Below, piece by piece: positions 1 through 5,428 of a stretch of 5,665 bases of DNA. Position 1 is the first letter of the stretch, and every line of letters begins with the position of its first letter. This DNA is from Lachnospiraceae bacterium (lineage in GTDB: Bacteria > Bacillota > Clostridia > Lachnospirales > Lachnospiraceae). The position numbers were made by a program, and so were the translations under genes. Location: positions 1 through 5,665 of the forward strand of contig JAGCCY010000125.1 of NCBI GenBank assembly GCA_017651385.1. The letters run 5' to 3'. Below the pieces are notes generated by a model. That model did no database searches. It worked only from the letters and a program-made list of their open reading frames with translations, and was not told where the DNA came from.

Positions 1-1530
1 AACACGAAGGCAAACGGAACGGGTGACGCTTATTTATGTGGAGAAACGGTCAATTCTTTGGTCAGCAAGAATAACGGAAGCATAACACTGTATGCACAGT
101 GGAGTGCCGATGAGCATGTCATCACGTATATTAACACAGAGGATGCCGATAATACGGCCAATCCCGATAAGTGTACGGTAGAAAGCAAAATATCTTTAAA
201 GGCGCCGAAGAAGGAAGGTTATACATTTGAAGGATGGTATGAAAATTCGGCTTTTGAAGGGAAAAAGATATCTTCATTAAGTAAGGTTACCGAAGACAAA
301 GATCTGTTTGCAAAATGGTCAGAAAACAAGTATAAAGTTGCTTTTAATAAAAACGGCGGAAAGATTACCGCAGGGTCTTTGCCGGCAGCTTCGGAATATT
401 TGTATACCGCCAATGTTGAACTTCCGGATGAAACCGTAGCAACGCTTGAAAGATACGGATACACTTTAACGGGATTTAATACAAAAGCTAACGGTACCGG
501 AATCCATTATGATCTTGGAAGTACCGAAAGCAGTATGACTTCGGTAAACAGGCAGACCGTAACCCTGTATGCCGAATGGACAATAGATGAATACGATGTA
601 AATTATATTCTTGACGGCGGTACCAATAACGCGGCTAATCCCGATCATCATACGGCGGTATCGGTTGTTACGCTTAAGAATCCTGTCAAAGAAGGCTATA
701 CATTTGCGGGATGGTATACGGACGAAGATTTTACGGCTGCGAATAAGGTAACAAAGATCAACAAATCCGAGGACGAGGTCACGCTCTATGCAAAGTGGAC
801 GGAAAATGTATATAAGATAAGTTACAATAAAAACGGGGGAAATATAGTAAGCGGTAATCTACCGCCAACTTCAGATTATATACCTTATACGGAAGAAGTT
901 GATATTCCTGATTCCGAAACGGTAATACTTGAAAGATACGGTTATACTCTGACGGGATATAATACAAAAGCAAACGGCACCGGAACTCACTTTGATCTTG
1001 GAAGTACCGTAAGCGGAATTGCTTCCGCAAATAAGAAGACAGTGACACTTTATGCCGAGTGGACAGTAGATAAATATGATGTGGATTATAATCTTGACGG
1101 CGGCATCAATAACGAAGCAAATACCGATTATCATACCGCTGTATCCGATCTTGTACTCAAAAACCCTGTAAAGACAGGCTATACCTTCAAGGGATGGTTT
1201 AAAGACAGCGATTATTCCGCTGCAGGGAAAATAACAAAAGTTGTAAGATCCGAAGAAGCGGCTACTGTTTACGCAAAGTGGCAGGTTAACAGTTATTCTG
1301 TTATATTTAACCGAAACGGTGGTACGGGTGCGATGGCATCGCTAAAAGAAAACTACGATGTTACATATGATCTTCCCGCAAATGCTTTTACCAGAAACGG
1401 ATACCGGTTTGTGGAATGGAATACCAAAGCAAACGGAACCGGTACAGGATATGCAAATGAAGAAAGTGTAAGCAATCTGGTTTCGCAAAACGGTGGCAGG
1501 ATTACTCTGTATGCTATCTGGGAAAAAGAT
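1..1530 (+). repeat. Array of alternating A/B protein-repeat modules
   Basis: Using the conserved Trp as the end of each unit, the modules are: partial A' 1-102, B1 103-318, A1 319-579, B2 580-798, A2 799-1062, B3 1063-1281 and A' 1282-1530. A units are about 87-88 residues (NKNGG near the start, LERYGYTLTG, NTKANGTG, TVTLYAEW). B units are about 72-73 residues (LDGG, AN-D-HTAVS, LKNPVK-GYTF-GW, YAKW). The first and last A units lack LERYGYTLTG or its context and share a different ending (SLVSKN/NLVSQN, ITLYA-W), so the array is capped at both visible ends by the same subtype. Confidence 0.85.
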
Positions 1531-1533
1531 TGA
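1..1533 (+). CDS. Large InlB-type repeat surface/secreted protein, C-terminal part (5'-truncated)
   Basis: The frame is open from base 1 to the TGA at 1531-1533, giving 510 visible residues; the true start lies upstream. A TTG at 58 could be read as a start, but the codons before it (NTKANGTG...) are clearly part of a repeat, so it is internal. The whole visible protein is a chain of modules each ending in a L/V-Y-A-x-W or F-A-K-W motif and containing EGYTF-GWY or GYTLTG-NTKANGTG cores. This is typical of the Listeria-Bacteroides/InlB B-repeat family (List_Bact_rpt, Flg_new), small beta-grasp-like modules that act as spacers or adhesive stalks in extracellular proteins. No catalytic domain, membrane segment or LPXTG motif is visible; the protein ends WEKD directly after the last module. 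Role (adhesin, stalk or enzyme appendage) cannot be told without the N-terminus. Extracellular location is inferred from the family. No terminator follows the stop codon, so some readthrough into the next gene is possible. Confidence 0.9.
   Translation, partial: NTKANGTGDAYLCGETVNSLVSKNNGSITLYAQWSADEHVITYINTEDADNTANPDKCTVESKISLKAPKKEGYTFEGWYENSAFEGKKISSLSKVTEDKDLFAKWSENKYKVAFNKNGGKITAGSLPAASEYLYTANVELPDETVATLERYGYTLTGFNTKANGTGIHYDLGSTESSMTSVNRQTVTLYAEWTIDEYDVNYILDGGTNNAANPDHHTAVSVVTLKNPVKEGYTFAGWYTDEDFTAANKVTKINKSEDEVTLYAKWTENVYKISYNKNGGNIVSGNLPPTSDYIPYTEEVDIPDSETVILERYGYTLTGYNTKANGTGTHFDLGSTVSGIASANKKTVTLYAEWTVDKYDVDYNLDGGINNEANTDYHTAVSDLVLKNPVKTGYTFKGWFKDSDYSAAGKITKVVRSEEAATVYAKWQVNSYSVIFNRNGGTGAMASLKENYDVTYDLPANAFTRNGYRFVEWNTKANGTGTGYANEESVSNLVSQNGGRITLYAIWEKD
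319..1281 (+). repeat. Two tandem A+B dyads, 480 and 483 bp
   Basis: A1+B2 (319-798) and A2+B3 (799-1281) are tandem copies of one dyad of about 161 residues. For example, the 26 codons at 448-525 align without gaps to 931-1008, an offset of exactly 483 bp. Nine codons differ; six changes are synonymous and two of the other three are Phe/Tyr swaps. This points to an old duplication held by selection on the protein, not a recent copy. Confidence 0.8.
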
Positions 1534-1558
1534 CATTCATTCCCTTCACGGATATAGT
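1530..1558 (+). promoter_or_regulatory. Sigma-A-type promoter for the cvfB-like gene
   Basis: A perfect -35 box TTGACA lies at 1530-1535, followed by a 17-base spacer and the -10 box TATAGT at 1553-1558 (5 of 6 to TATAAT). The -35 box overlaps the TGA stop (1531-1533) of the repeat-protein gene. Transcription would be expected to start near 1564-1567, leaving a leader of about 35-40 bases before the ATG at 1602. This argues against any upstream translation start for the next gene. Confidence 0.8.
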
Positions 1559-1592
1559 AACAATGTTTCTTTTAACCACAGGACGGAATCAC

Positions 1593-1597
1593 GAGGT
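1593..1597 (+). promoter_or_regulatory. Ribosome binding site that sets the cvfB-like start at 1602
   Basis: GAGGT sits five bases (six from GAGG) upstream of the ATG at 1602. The longer frame beginning at TTG 1530, or at ATG 1563, has no such site and would start inside the promoter. Confidence 0.75.
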
Positions 1598-1601
1598 AAA
1601 A

Positions 1602-2441
1602 ATGATCAAAACGGCAGAATATCAGACACTTGTTTTTGAAAAGGAAGTTGAGTTCGGAGTTTATCTTAAGGAAGATAATACGGAGGCTCCGGAGCATGTT
1701 CTTTTGCCAAAGAAACAGGTCCCAAGCGGCTTTAAGCGCGGTGACTCGATAGAGGTATTCATATACAGGGACTCAAAGGACAGGCTTATCGCCACGACGG
1801 CAAAACCAAAGCTTACGCTTCACAAAGCGGCTAAGCTTACGGTCAAGGAAGTCGGTAAGATAGGCGCTTTTCTGGACTGGGGACTTGAAAAAGATTTGCT
1901 TCTTCCTTTTGCCGAGCAGACATACAGGGTCAAGGCGGGCGAAAGCGTGCTGGTCGCTCCTTATATAGACAAGTCGGGCAGGATTGCCGCCACTATGAAG
2001 GTTTATCCGTATCTTCCGGTTGCGGAAGGCATTAAGACCGATGACCGTGTGACGGGAACGGTATACGAGATAAGCGACAATTTCGGTGCATTTGTGGCGA
2101 TAGACGATATGTATCAGGGACTTATCCCGAAAAAAGAACTCTATAAAGATGTTAAGCCAGGCGACACGGTTGAAGCCAGAGTAATATCCGTTCGTGAAGA
2201 CGGAAAAGTAAACTTAAGTGTAAGAGAAAAATCATATATTCAGATCGAAGAGGATGCAGAGGACATACTTGATCTTATTAAATCCTATGACGGTGTACTT
2301 CCGTTTACCGATAAGGCGTCACCGGAAGTGATAAAGCGGGAAACCGGAATGAGCAAGAATGAGTTCAAGAAGGCTGTCGGGCACCTTTATAAAAACCGGA
2401 AGATAGAAATAACGGAAAGCGGAACGATCAGGATAATATAA
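1602..2441 (+). CDS. cvfB: CvfB-like S1-domain RNA-binding protein
   Basis: A 279-residue protein matching the CvfB family (COG2996; S. aureus CvfB is about 300 residues), cytoplasmic RNA-binding proteins linked in staphylococci to virulence-factor expression. Layout, judged by eye: three OB/S1-type folds at about residues 3-67 (VEFGVYL, HVLLPKKQVP), 72-133 (VGKIGAFLDWGLEKDLLLPF) and 146-208 (classic S1: GTVYEISDNFGAFV, GLIPKKEL, KPGDTVEARVISV, GKVNLSVRE), then a C-terminal winged-helix domain at about 216-279 (LPFTDKASPEVI, MSKNEFKKAVGHLYK, GTIRII). The frame extends upstream to a TTG at 1530, which would add 24 residues. I reject this because that stretch contains the promoter and a good RBS precedes 1602. 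The gene has its own promoter and terminator, so it looks monocistronic. Family assignment is firm; the RNA target or phenotype here is unknown. Confidence 0.88.
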   Translation: MIKTAEYQTLVFEKEVEFGVYLKEDNTEAPEHVLLPKKQVPSGFKRGDSIEVFIYRDSKDRLIATTAKPKLTLHKAAKLTVKEVGKIGAFLDWGLEKDLLLPFAEQTYRVKAGESVLVAPYIDKSGRIAATMKVYPYLPVAEGIKTDDRVTGTVYEISDNFGAFVAIDDMYQGLIPKKELYKDVKPGDTVEARVISVREDGKVNLSVREKSYIQIEEDAEDILDLIKSYDGVLPFTDKASPEVIKRETGMSKNEFKKAVGHLYKNRKIEITESGTIRII

Positions 2442-2449
2442 ATACAAGT

Positions 2450-2487
2450 AAAAAGAAGTCACTTTTGAGGCTTCTTTTTTTGTTTTT
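2450..2487 (+). terminator. Intrinsic terminator after the cvfB-like gene
   Basis: AAAAAGAAGTC (2450-2460) can pair with GGCTTCTTTTT (2469-2479), giving an 11-bp stem with one G-U pair and an 8-base loop. It runs into a T-rich tract (2475-2487, broken by one G). It starts nine bases after the TAA stop at 2439-2441. The stem is A/U-rich, so strength may be moderate. Confidence 0.8.
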
Positions 2488-2496
2488 GTACAACTT

Positions 2497-2659
2497 TTCA
2501 ATGTGAAACTTGCACAAAAAAATTTGAAAAGAAAAAATATTGCATAAAAAAGTTCGATAAAAGTATAGCCTTTTTAAGTAAAATGTTATAAAATATTGTC
2601 TGTATTGGAAAAACAACCTACTTTTTCGGCAAATATTCATTGTGAAAATGTCCAATGAA
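2497..2659 (+). repeat. Two TTCAwTGTGAAA motifs and an inverted repeat flanking the promoter region
   Basis: TTCAATGTGAAA (2497-2508) and TTCATTGTGAAA (2636-2647) agree at 11 of 12 bases. The first is the core of a perfect 5-3-5 palindrome, TTTCA-ATG-TGAAA (2496-2508). The second overlaps an inverted repeat TTCATTG (2636-2642) / CAATGAA (2653-2659) just before the RBS at 2665-2669. They could be operator sites; A+T-rich chance is the alternative. Confidence 0.35.
2540..2569 (+). promoter_or_regulatory. Candidate promoter for the regulator-ftsEX operon
   Basis: TTGCAT at 2540-2545 and TATAGC at 2564-2569 are separated by 18 bases. Each matches four of six consensus positions, so the match is weak. 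A TATAAA at 2587-2592 is a better -10 box but has no -35 box at the right distance. Some promoter is expected here because a terminator precedes the region and the downstream genes are co-directional. Confidence 0.35.
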
Positions 2660-2673
2660 AAGACAGGAGCAGC

Positions 2674-3759
2674 ATGATATCAAATCAGATTTTGCAGGGA
2701 ACAATTGACGGATTAAAGGCTATTTCAAGAGTTGAGCTTTGTGTTGTGGATACGGACGGTAAAGAAGTCGTATCTACCACGACGGGACTCAATGACGTAT
2801 CAAGACAGGCAAGAGAATTTGCACAGTCGCCGGCCGACTCTCAGGAGATCCAGGGTTATTCGTATTTTAAGATATATGATGAATCCGCTCCGGAATATAT
2901 TCTTATAGCCTGCGGTACGGGTGAAGACGTATATATGATAGGTAAGATGGTCGCATTCCAGATCCAGAACCTCATCGTAGCCTACAAGGAACGTTTCGAC
3001 AAAGATAATTTTATCAAGAATCTTCTTCTTGATAATCTTCTTTTAGTCGATATTTACAGCCGCGCCAAGAAACTGCATATAGCTCCGGATGTTAAGAGAG
3101 TGGTCATGATAGTTGAAGCCGACGATCACCGTGATTTCAACGTGCTTGAGACGATCAGAACGCATTTTGGGTCAAATTCGGTCGATTTTATTACAGCCGT
3201 TGACGAAAGCGATGTGATCATAGTCAAGGAAACCGAAGATCCCGATTATGCCAAGGAAGTTGAAAAATCCGCACGTGCGATCATTACCGCGCTTGACAAG
3301 GAAGGTATTGCGAATGTGCATATAGCATACGGTACCGTTGTGGGAGAGATCAAAGAAGTCAGCCGTTCGTACAAAGAAGCAAAAATGGCGATGGATGTCG
3401 GCAAGATATTCTTTACCGACAGAGATATCGTAGCTTATTCGGAACTTGGAATAGGACGTCTTATATATCAGCTTCCTCTTCCCCTTTGCAAAATGTTCAT
3501 AAAGGAGATCTTCGGCGGCAAGAGTCCCGATGATTTTGACGAAGAGACACTCGATACGATAATGAAGTTTTTTGAAAACAGTTTAAATGTTTCGGAGACT
3601 TCGAGACAATTGTATATTCACAGAAATACGCTCGTATACAGACTTGATAAGCTTCAGAAATCTACGGGCCTTGATCTTCGTGTCTTCGAAGATGCGATCA
3701 CATTCAAGATCGCGCTTATGGTTGTAAAGTACATGAAATATATGGAAAGAACGGATTGA
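2674..3759 (+). CDS. PucR/CdaR-family helix-turn-helix transcriptional regulator
   Basis: A 361-residue cytoplasmic DNA-binding protein. The C-terminus (about 292-350) matches the PucR/CdaR-type HTH_30 domain: a run of NVSETSRQLYIHRNTLVYRL, then LDKLQKSTGLDLR and a short helix. The middle (about 138-250) resembles the degenerate GGDEF-like domain of this family (VHIAYGTVVGEIKEVSRSY followed by KEAKMAMDVG). The N-terminus (about 1-105) resembles a small ligand-sensing domain like the sugar-diacid recognition type (VVDTDGKEVVS), but the ligand cannot be read from sequence. The start at ATG 2674 is backed by AGGAG at 2665-2669, four bases upstream. ftsE begins 44 bases downstream with no terminator between, so the two are probably co-transcribed. 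Known CdaR/PucR members control sugar-diacid or purine use; the position here suggests a link to cell-wall or division genes instead, which is inference. Confidence 0.85.
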   Translation: MISNQILQGTIDGLKAISRVELCVVDTDGKEVVSTTTGLNDVSRQAREFAQSPADSQEIQGYSYFKIYDESAPEYILIACGTGEDVYMIGKMVAFQIQNLIVAYKERFDKDNFIKNLLLDNLLLVDIYSRAKKLHIAPDVKRVVMIVEADDHRDFNVLETIRTHFGSNSVDFITAVDESDVIIVKETEDPDYAKEVEKSARAIITALDKEGIANVHIAYGTVVGEIKEVSRSYKEAKMAMDVGKIFFTDRDIVAYSELGIGRLIYQLPLPLCKMFIKEIFGGKSPDDFDEETLDTIMKFFENSLNVSETSRQLYIHRNTLVYRLDKLQKSTGLDLRVFEDAITFKIALMVVKYMKYMERTD

Positions 3760-3763
3760 TACG

Positions 3764-3775
3764 GTTAATGTGAAA
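3764..3775 (+). promoter_or_regulatory. Third copy of the AATGTGAAA motif, upstream of ftsE
   Basis: GTTAATGTGAAA matches the 2497-2508 motif at 10 of 12 bases and shares its AATGTGAAA core exactly. It lies in the 44-base gap between the regulator and ftsE. A TTGATA at 3756-3761 has only a poor -10 partner (TATCGG, 3779-3784), so I do not call a promoter. Confidence 0.25.
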
Positions 3776-3803
3776 TTTTATCGGTTCGGGAAAGGTTAAT
3801 TGT

Positions 3804-4532
3804 ATGCCCAGACGGAAGAAAAAATACATGGAAGATGACGAAGTGATCGTCCTTGAAAATGTAGGAAAAATATACAGGGAAAATAATTCACATGCTCTGG
3901 AGGATGTGAGTATCAGGATCAAGAAAGGTGAATTTGTATTTGTGGTGGGTGAATCCGGTTCGGGTAAATCGACCCTTACAAAGCTTCTCTTAAGAGAACT
4001 GACTCCTACCCAGGGCAATATTTATGTTTTGAATTACGATCTTAAAAAGATCCCCCACAGGAGAATACCGAAATACCGTCGAAATATCGGCGTTGTTTTT
4101 CAGGATTTCAGACTTTTAAAAGACAGAAATGTGTATGAAAATGTCGCATTTGCCCAGCGTATCATACAGGTTCCGGGACGTGAGATCAGAAGAAATGTGC
4201 CGAGAGTTCTGGCAACGGTAGGGCTTGCGGGCAAGTACCGGGTAAGGCCCAATAACCTTTCGGGCGGAGAACAGCAGAGAGTTGCGATCGCAAGAGCATT
4301 GGTCAACAAACCGGCTATCCTTCTTGCGGATGAGCCTACGGGAAACTTGGATCCCAAGACATCCCTCGAGATCATGCATCTTTTTGAAGAGATCAACAAC
4401 GCGGGGACCACGGTGATCATGGTTACCCACGATCAGACAATCGTTAATGCAATGTGTAAGCGGGTTATCACTCTTAATAAGGGAGTGGTGATCAGTGATG
4501 AGGAAAACGGGGTATATATCGATGAAGATTAG
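3804..4532 (+). CDS. ftsE: Cell-division ABC transporter ATPase FtsE
   Basis: A 242-residue ABC ATPase, the usual FtsE size plus a short basic N-terminal extension (MPRRKKKYMEDDE). Motifs: Walker A GESGSGKST at 49-57, Q-loop VFQDFRLL around Q100 (a hallmark of FtsE), signature LSGGEQQR at 152-159, Walker B ILLADEP at 172-178 with catalytic E177, D-loop NLD at 181-183 and switch His209 in VTHD. All catalytic residues are present, so it should be active. FtsE binds FtsX at the inner face of the membrane and uses ATP to switch on peptidoglycan hydrolysis during division or elongation. Start: ATG 3804 has AAAGG (3791-3795) eight bases upstream. ATG 3828, with GGAAG at 3814-3818, is a possible shorter start that would remove the basic tail. 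It overlaps ftsX, which suggests translational coupling. Confidence 0.95.
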   Translation: MPRRKKKYMEDDEVIVLENVGKIYRENNSHALEDVSIRIKKGEFVFVVGESGSGKSTLTKLLLRELTPTQGNIYVLNYDLKKIPHRRIPKYRRNIGVVFQDFRLLKDRNVYENVAFAQRIIQVPGREIRRNVPRVLATVGLAGKYRVRPNNLSGGEQQRVAIARALVNKPAILLADEPTGNLDPKTSLEIMHLFEEINNAGTTVIMVTHDQTIVNAMCKRVITLNKGVVISDEENGVYIDED

Positions 4533-5418
4533 TACATTGTTCTATACCTTCTGGCAGGGTATCAAAAATATATTCAGAAACAAGTTGTTTTCTTTGGCCT
4601 CGATCGCCACGATATCAGCGTGTCTTTTCCTTTTCGGAATATTCTATTCGATTCTTGTCAATTTCCAGAATATCGTTAAGACCGCCGAAGAAGGGGTATG
4701 TATTGTTGTGTTCTTTGACGAAGGGATCGATGAGTCGAGGATCGAAGATATCGGCGAGATGATCAGAAGAAGAAGCGAAGTGGCCAAGATCAATTTCGTA
4801 TCCGCCGATGAAGCATGGGAAAGTTTTAAAGATGATTATCTCGGTGAATACAGCGAAGGTTTCCTTGAAAACCCTTTGGCAGACTCGGCCAATTACGAGA
4901 TATATTTAAATGATGTTTCAATGCAGGCTTCTCTTGTAACATTCCTTGAATCCATTGACGGAGTAAGAGAAGTCAAGAGGAGCGAGCTTACCGCAATGAC
5001 TCTTGACGGAGTAAATAAACTTATCGGTTATGTATCGGCAGGTATCATAATCATACTTTTTGCCGTATCGGTATTCCTCATAAGCAATACCGTAACAATA
5101 GGTATATCCGTCAGAAAAGAAGAAATATCGATCATGAAATATATCGGAGCCACAGACTTTTTCACAAGAGCTCCGTTCGTTATCGAAGGTATATTGATAG
5201 GACTTATCGGTTCGGCATTACCGCTTGGGGTAATTTACTTTTTGTATAATAAGGCTATAGGTTTTGTATCCGAGCAGTTTACGGTCCTGTCTTCTTTGTT
5301 AAACTTTTTGACAGTGGAAGAAGTGTTTAAGACGCTTGTGCCGGTATCGCTGGCCATAGGCGTGGGCATCGGTTTCTTCGGCAGTTTCTCTACCGTAAGA
5401 AAGCATCTTCACGTATAA
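4522..5418 (+). CDS. ftsX: Cell-division protein FtsX, membrane partner of FtsE
   Basis: From ATG 4522 this is 298 residues, the normal length of Gram-positive FtsX. Layout: N-terminal cytoplasmic part with QGIKNIFRNK, TM1 at about 23-47, a large extracellular domain at about 48-165, TM2 at about 168-193, TM3 at about 219-244 and TM4 at about 270-290. Between TM2 and TM3 is the conserved cytoplasmic loop (SVRKEEISIMKYIGATDFF, then RAPFVIEG), and the extracellular part carries VVFFDEG and a DGVREV-type segment. FtsX passes the FtsE ATPase cycle to an external hydrolase or adaptor. Start: the frame also allows GTG 4495 or ATG 4498, adding 8-9 residues with GGGAG at 4481-4485. I prefer 4522 because MKIST...QGIKNI matches how relatives begin and GGGG lies nine bases upstream. 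The start overlaps the end of ftsE by 11 bases. Confidence 0.93.
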   Translation: MKISTLFYTFWQGIKNIFRNKLFSLASIATISACLFLFGIFYSILVNFQNIVKTAEEGVCIVVFFDEGIDESRIEDIGEMIRRRSEVAKINFVSADEAWESFKDDYLGEYSEGFLENPLADSANYEIYLNDVSMQASLVTFLESIDGVREVKRSELTAMTLDGVNKLIGYVSAGIIIILFAVSVFLISNTVTIGISVRKEEISIMKYIGATDFFTRAPFVIEGILIGLIGSALPLGVIYFLYNKAIGFVSEQFTVLSSLLNFLTVEEVFKTLVPVSLAIGVGIGFFGSFSTVRKHLHV

Positions 5419-5423
5419 AGGAG
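5417..5423 (+). promoter_or_regulatory. Strong RBS of the secreted coiled-coil gene
   Basis: AAAGGAG overlaps the last two bases of the ftsX TAA stop and lies five bases before the ATG at 5429. This tight packing supports co-transcription and fixes the start of the last gene. Confidence 0.8.
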
Positions 5424-5428
5424 AGATA

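Larger units (their letters stand above)
2442..2673 (+). other. A+T-rich intergenic region before the regulator gene
   Basis: This 232-base gap is markedly richer in A+T than the flanking genes. It holds the cvfB terminator, a weak promoter candidate (2540-2569), two related TTCAwTGTGAAA motifs (2497-2508 and 2636-2647) and a 7-bp inverted repeat at 2636-2659. Short frames on the minus strand here have no RBS or recognisable protein and are not called. Confidence 0.6.

Noticed and set aside
58..60. TTG as the start of the repeat-protein gene
   Set aside because: The frame is open upstream to base 1 and the upstream codons encode the conserved NTKANGTG repeat core, so this is an internal Leu codon.
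219..1134. Several minus-strand open frames of 61-89 codons across the repeat-protein gene
   Set aside because: They lie opposite a clear repeat protein, recur because the repeats recur, and show no RBS or recognisable protein features.
1..1530. CRISPR or DNA-level tandem repeat array
   Set aside because: The periodicity is in protein modules of 216-264 bp with many synonymous changes, not short identical DNA repeats with unique spacers.
2428..2655. Minus-strand frame of 75 codons in the intergenic region
   Set aside because: Its sequence is Phe/Lys-rich as expected from translated A+T-rich DNA, and it crosses a terminator; no RBS seen.
3756..3784. Promoter between the regulator and ftsE (TTGATA, 17 bases, TATCGG)
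   Set aside because: The -10 box matches only three of six consensus positions; co-transcription from upstream is simpler.
4100..4430. Two overlapping minus-strand frames of about 105 codons inside ftsE
   Set aside because: They are antisense to strongly conserved ATPase motifs and have no supporting start signals or domains.
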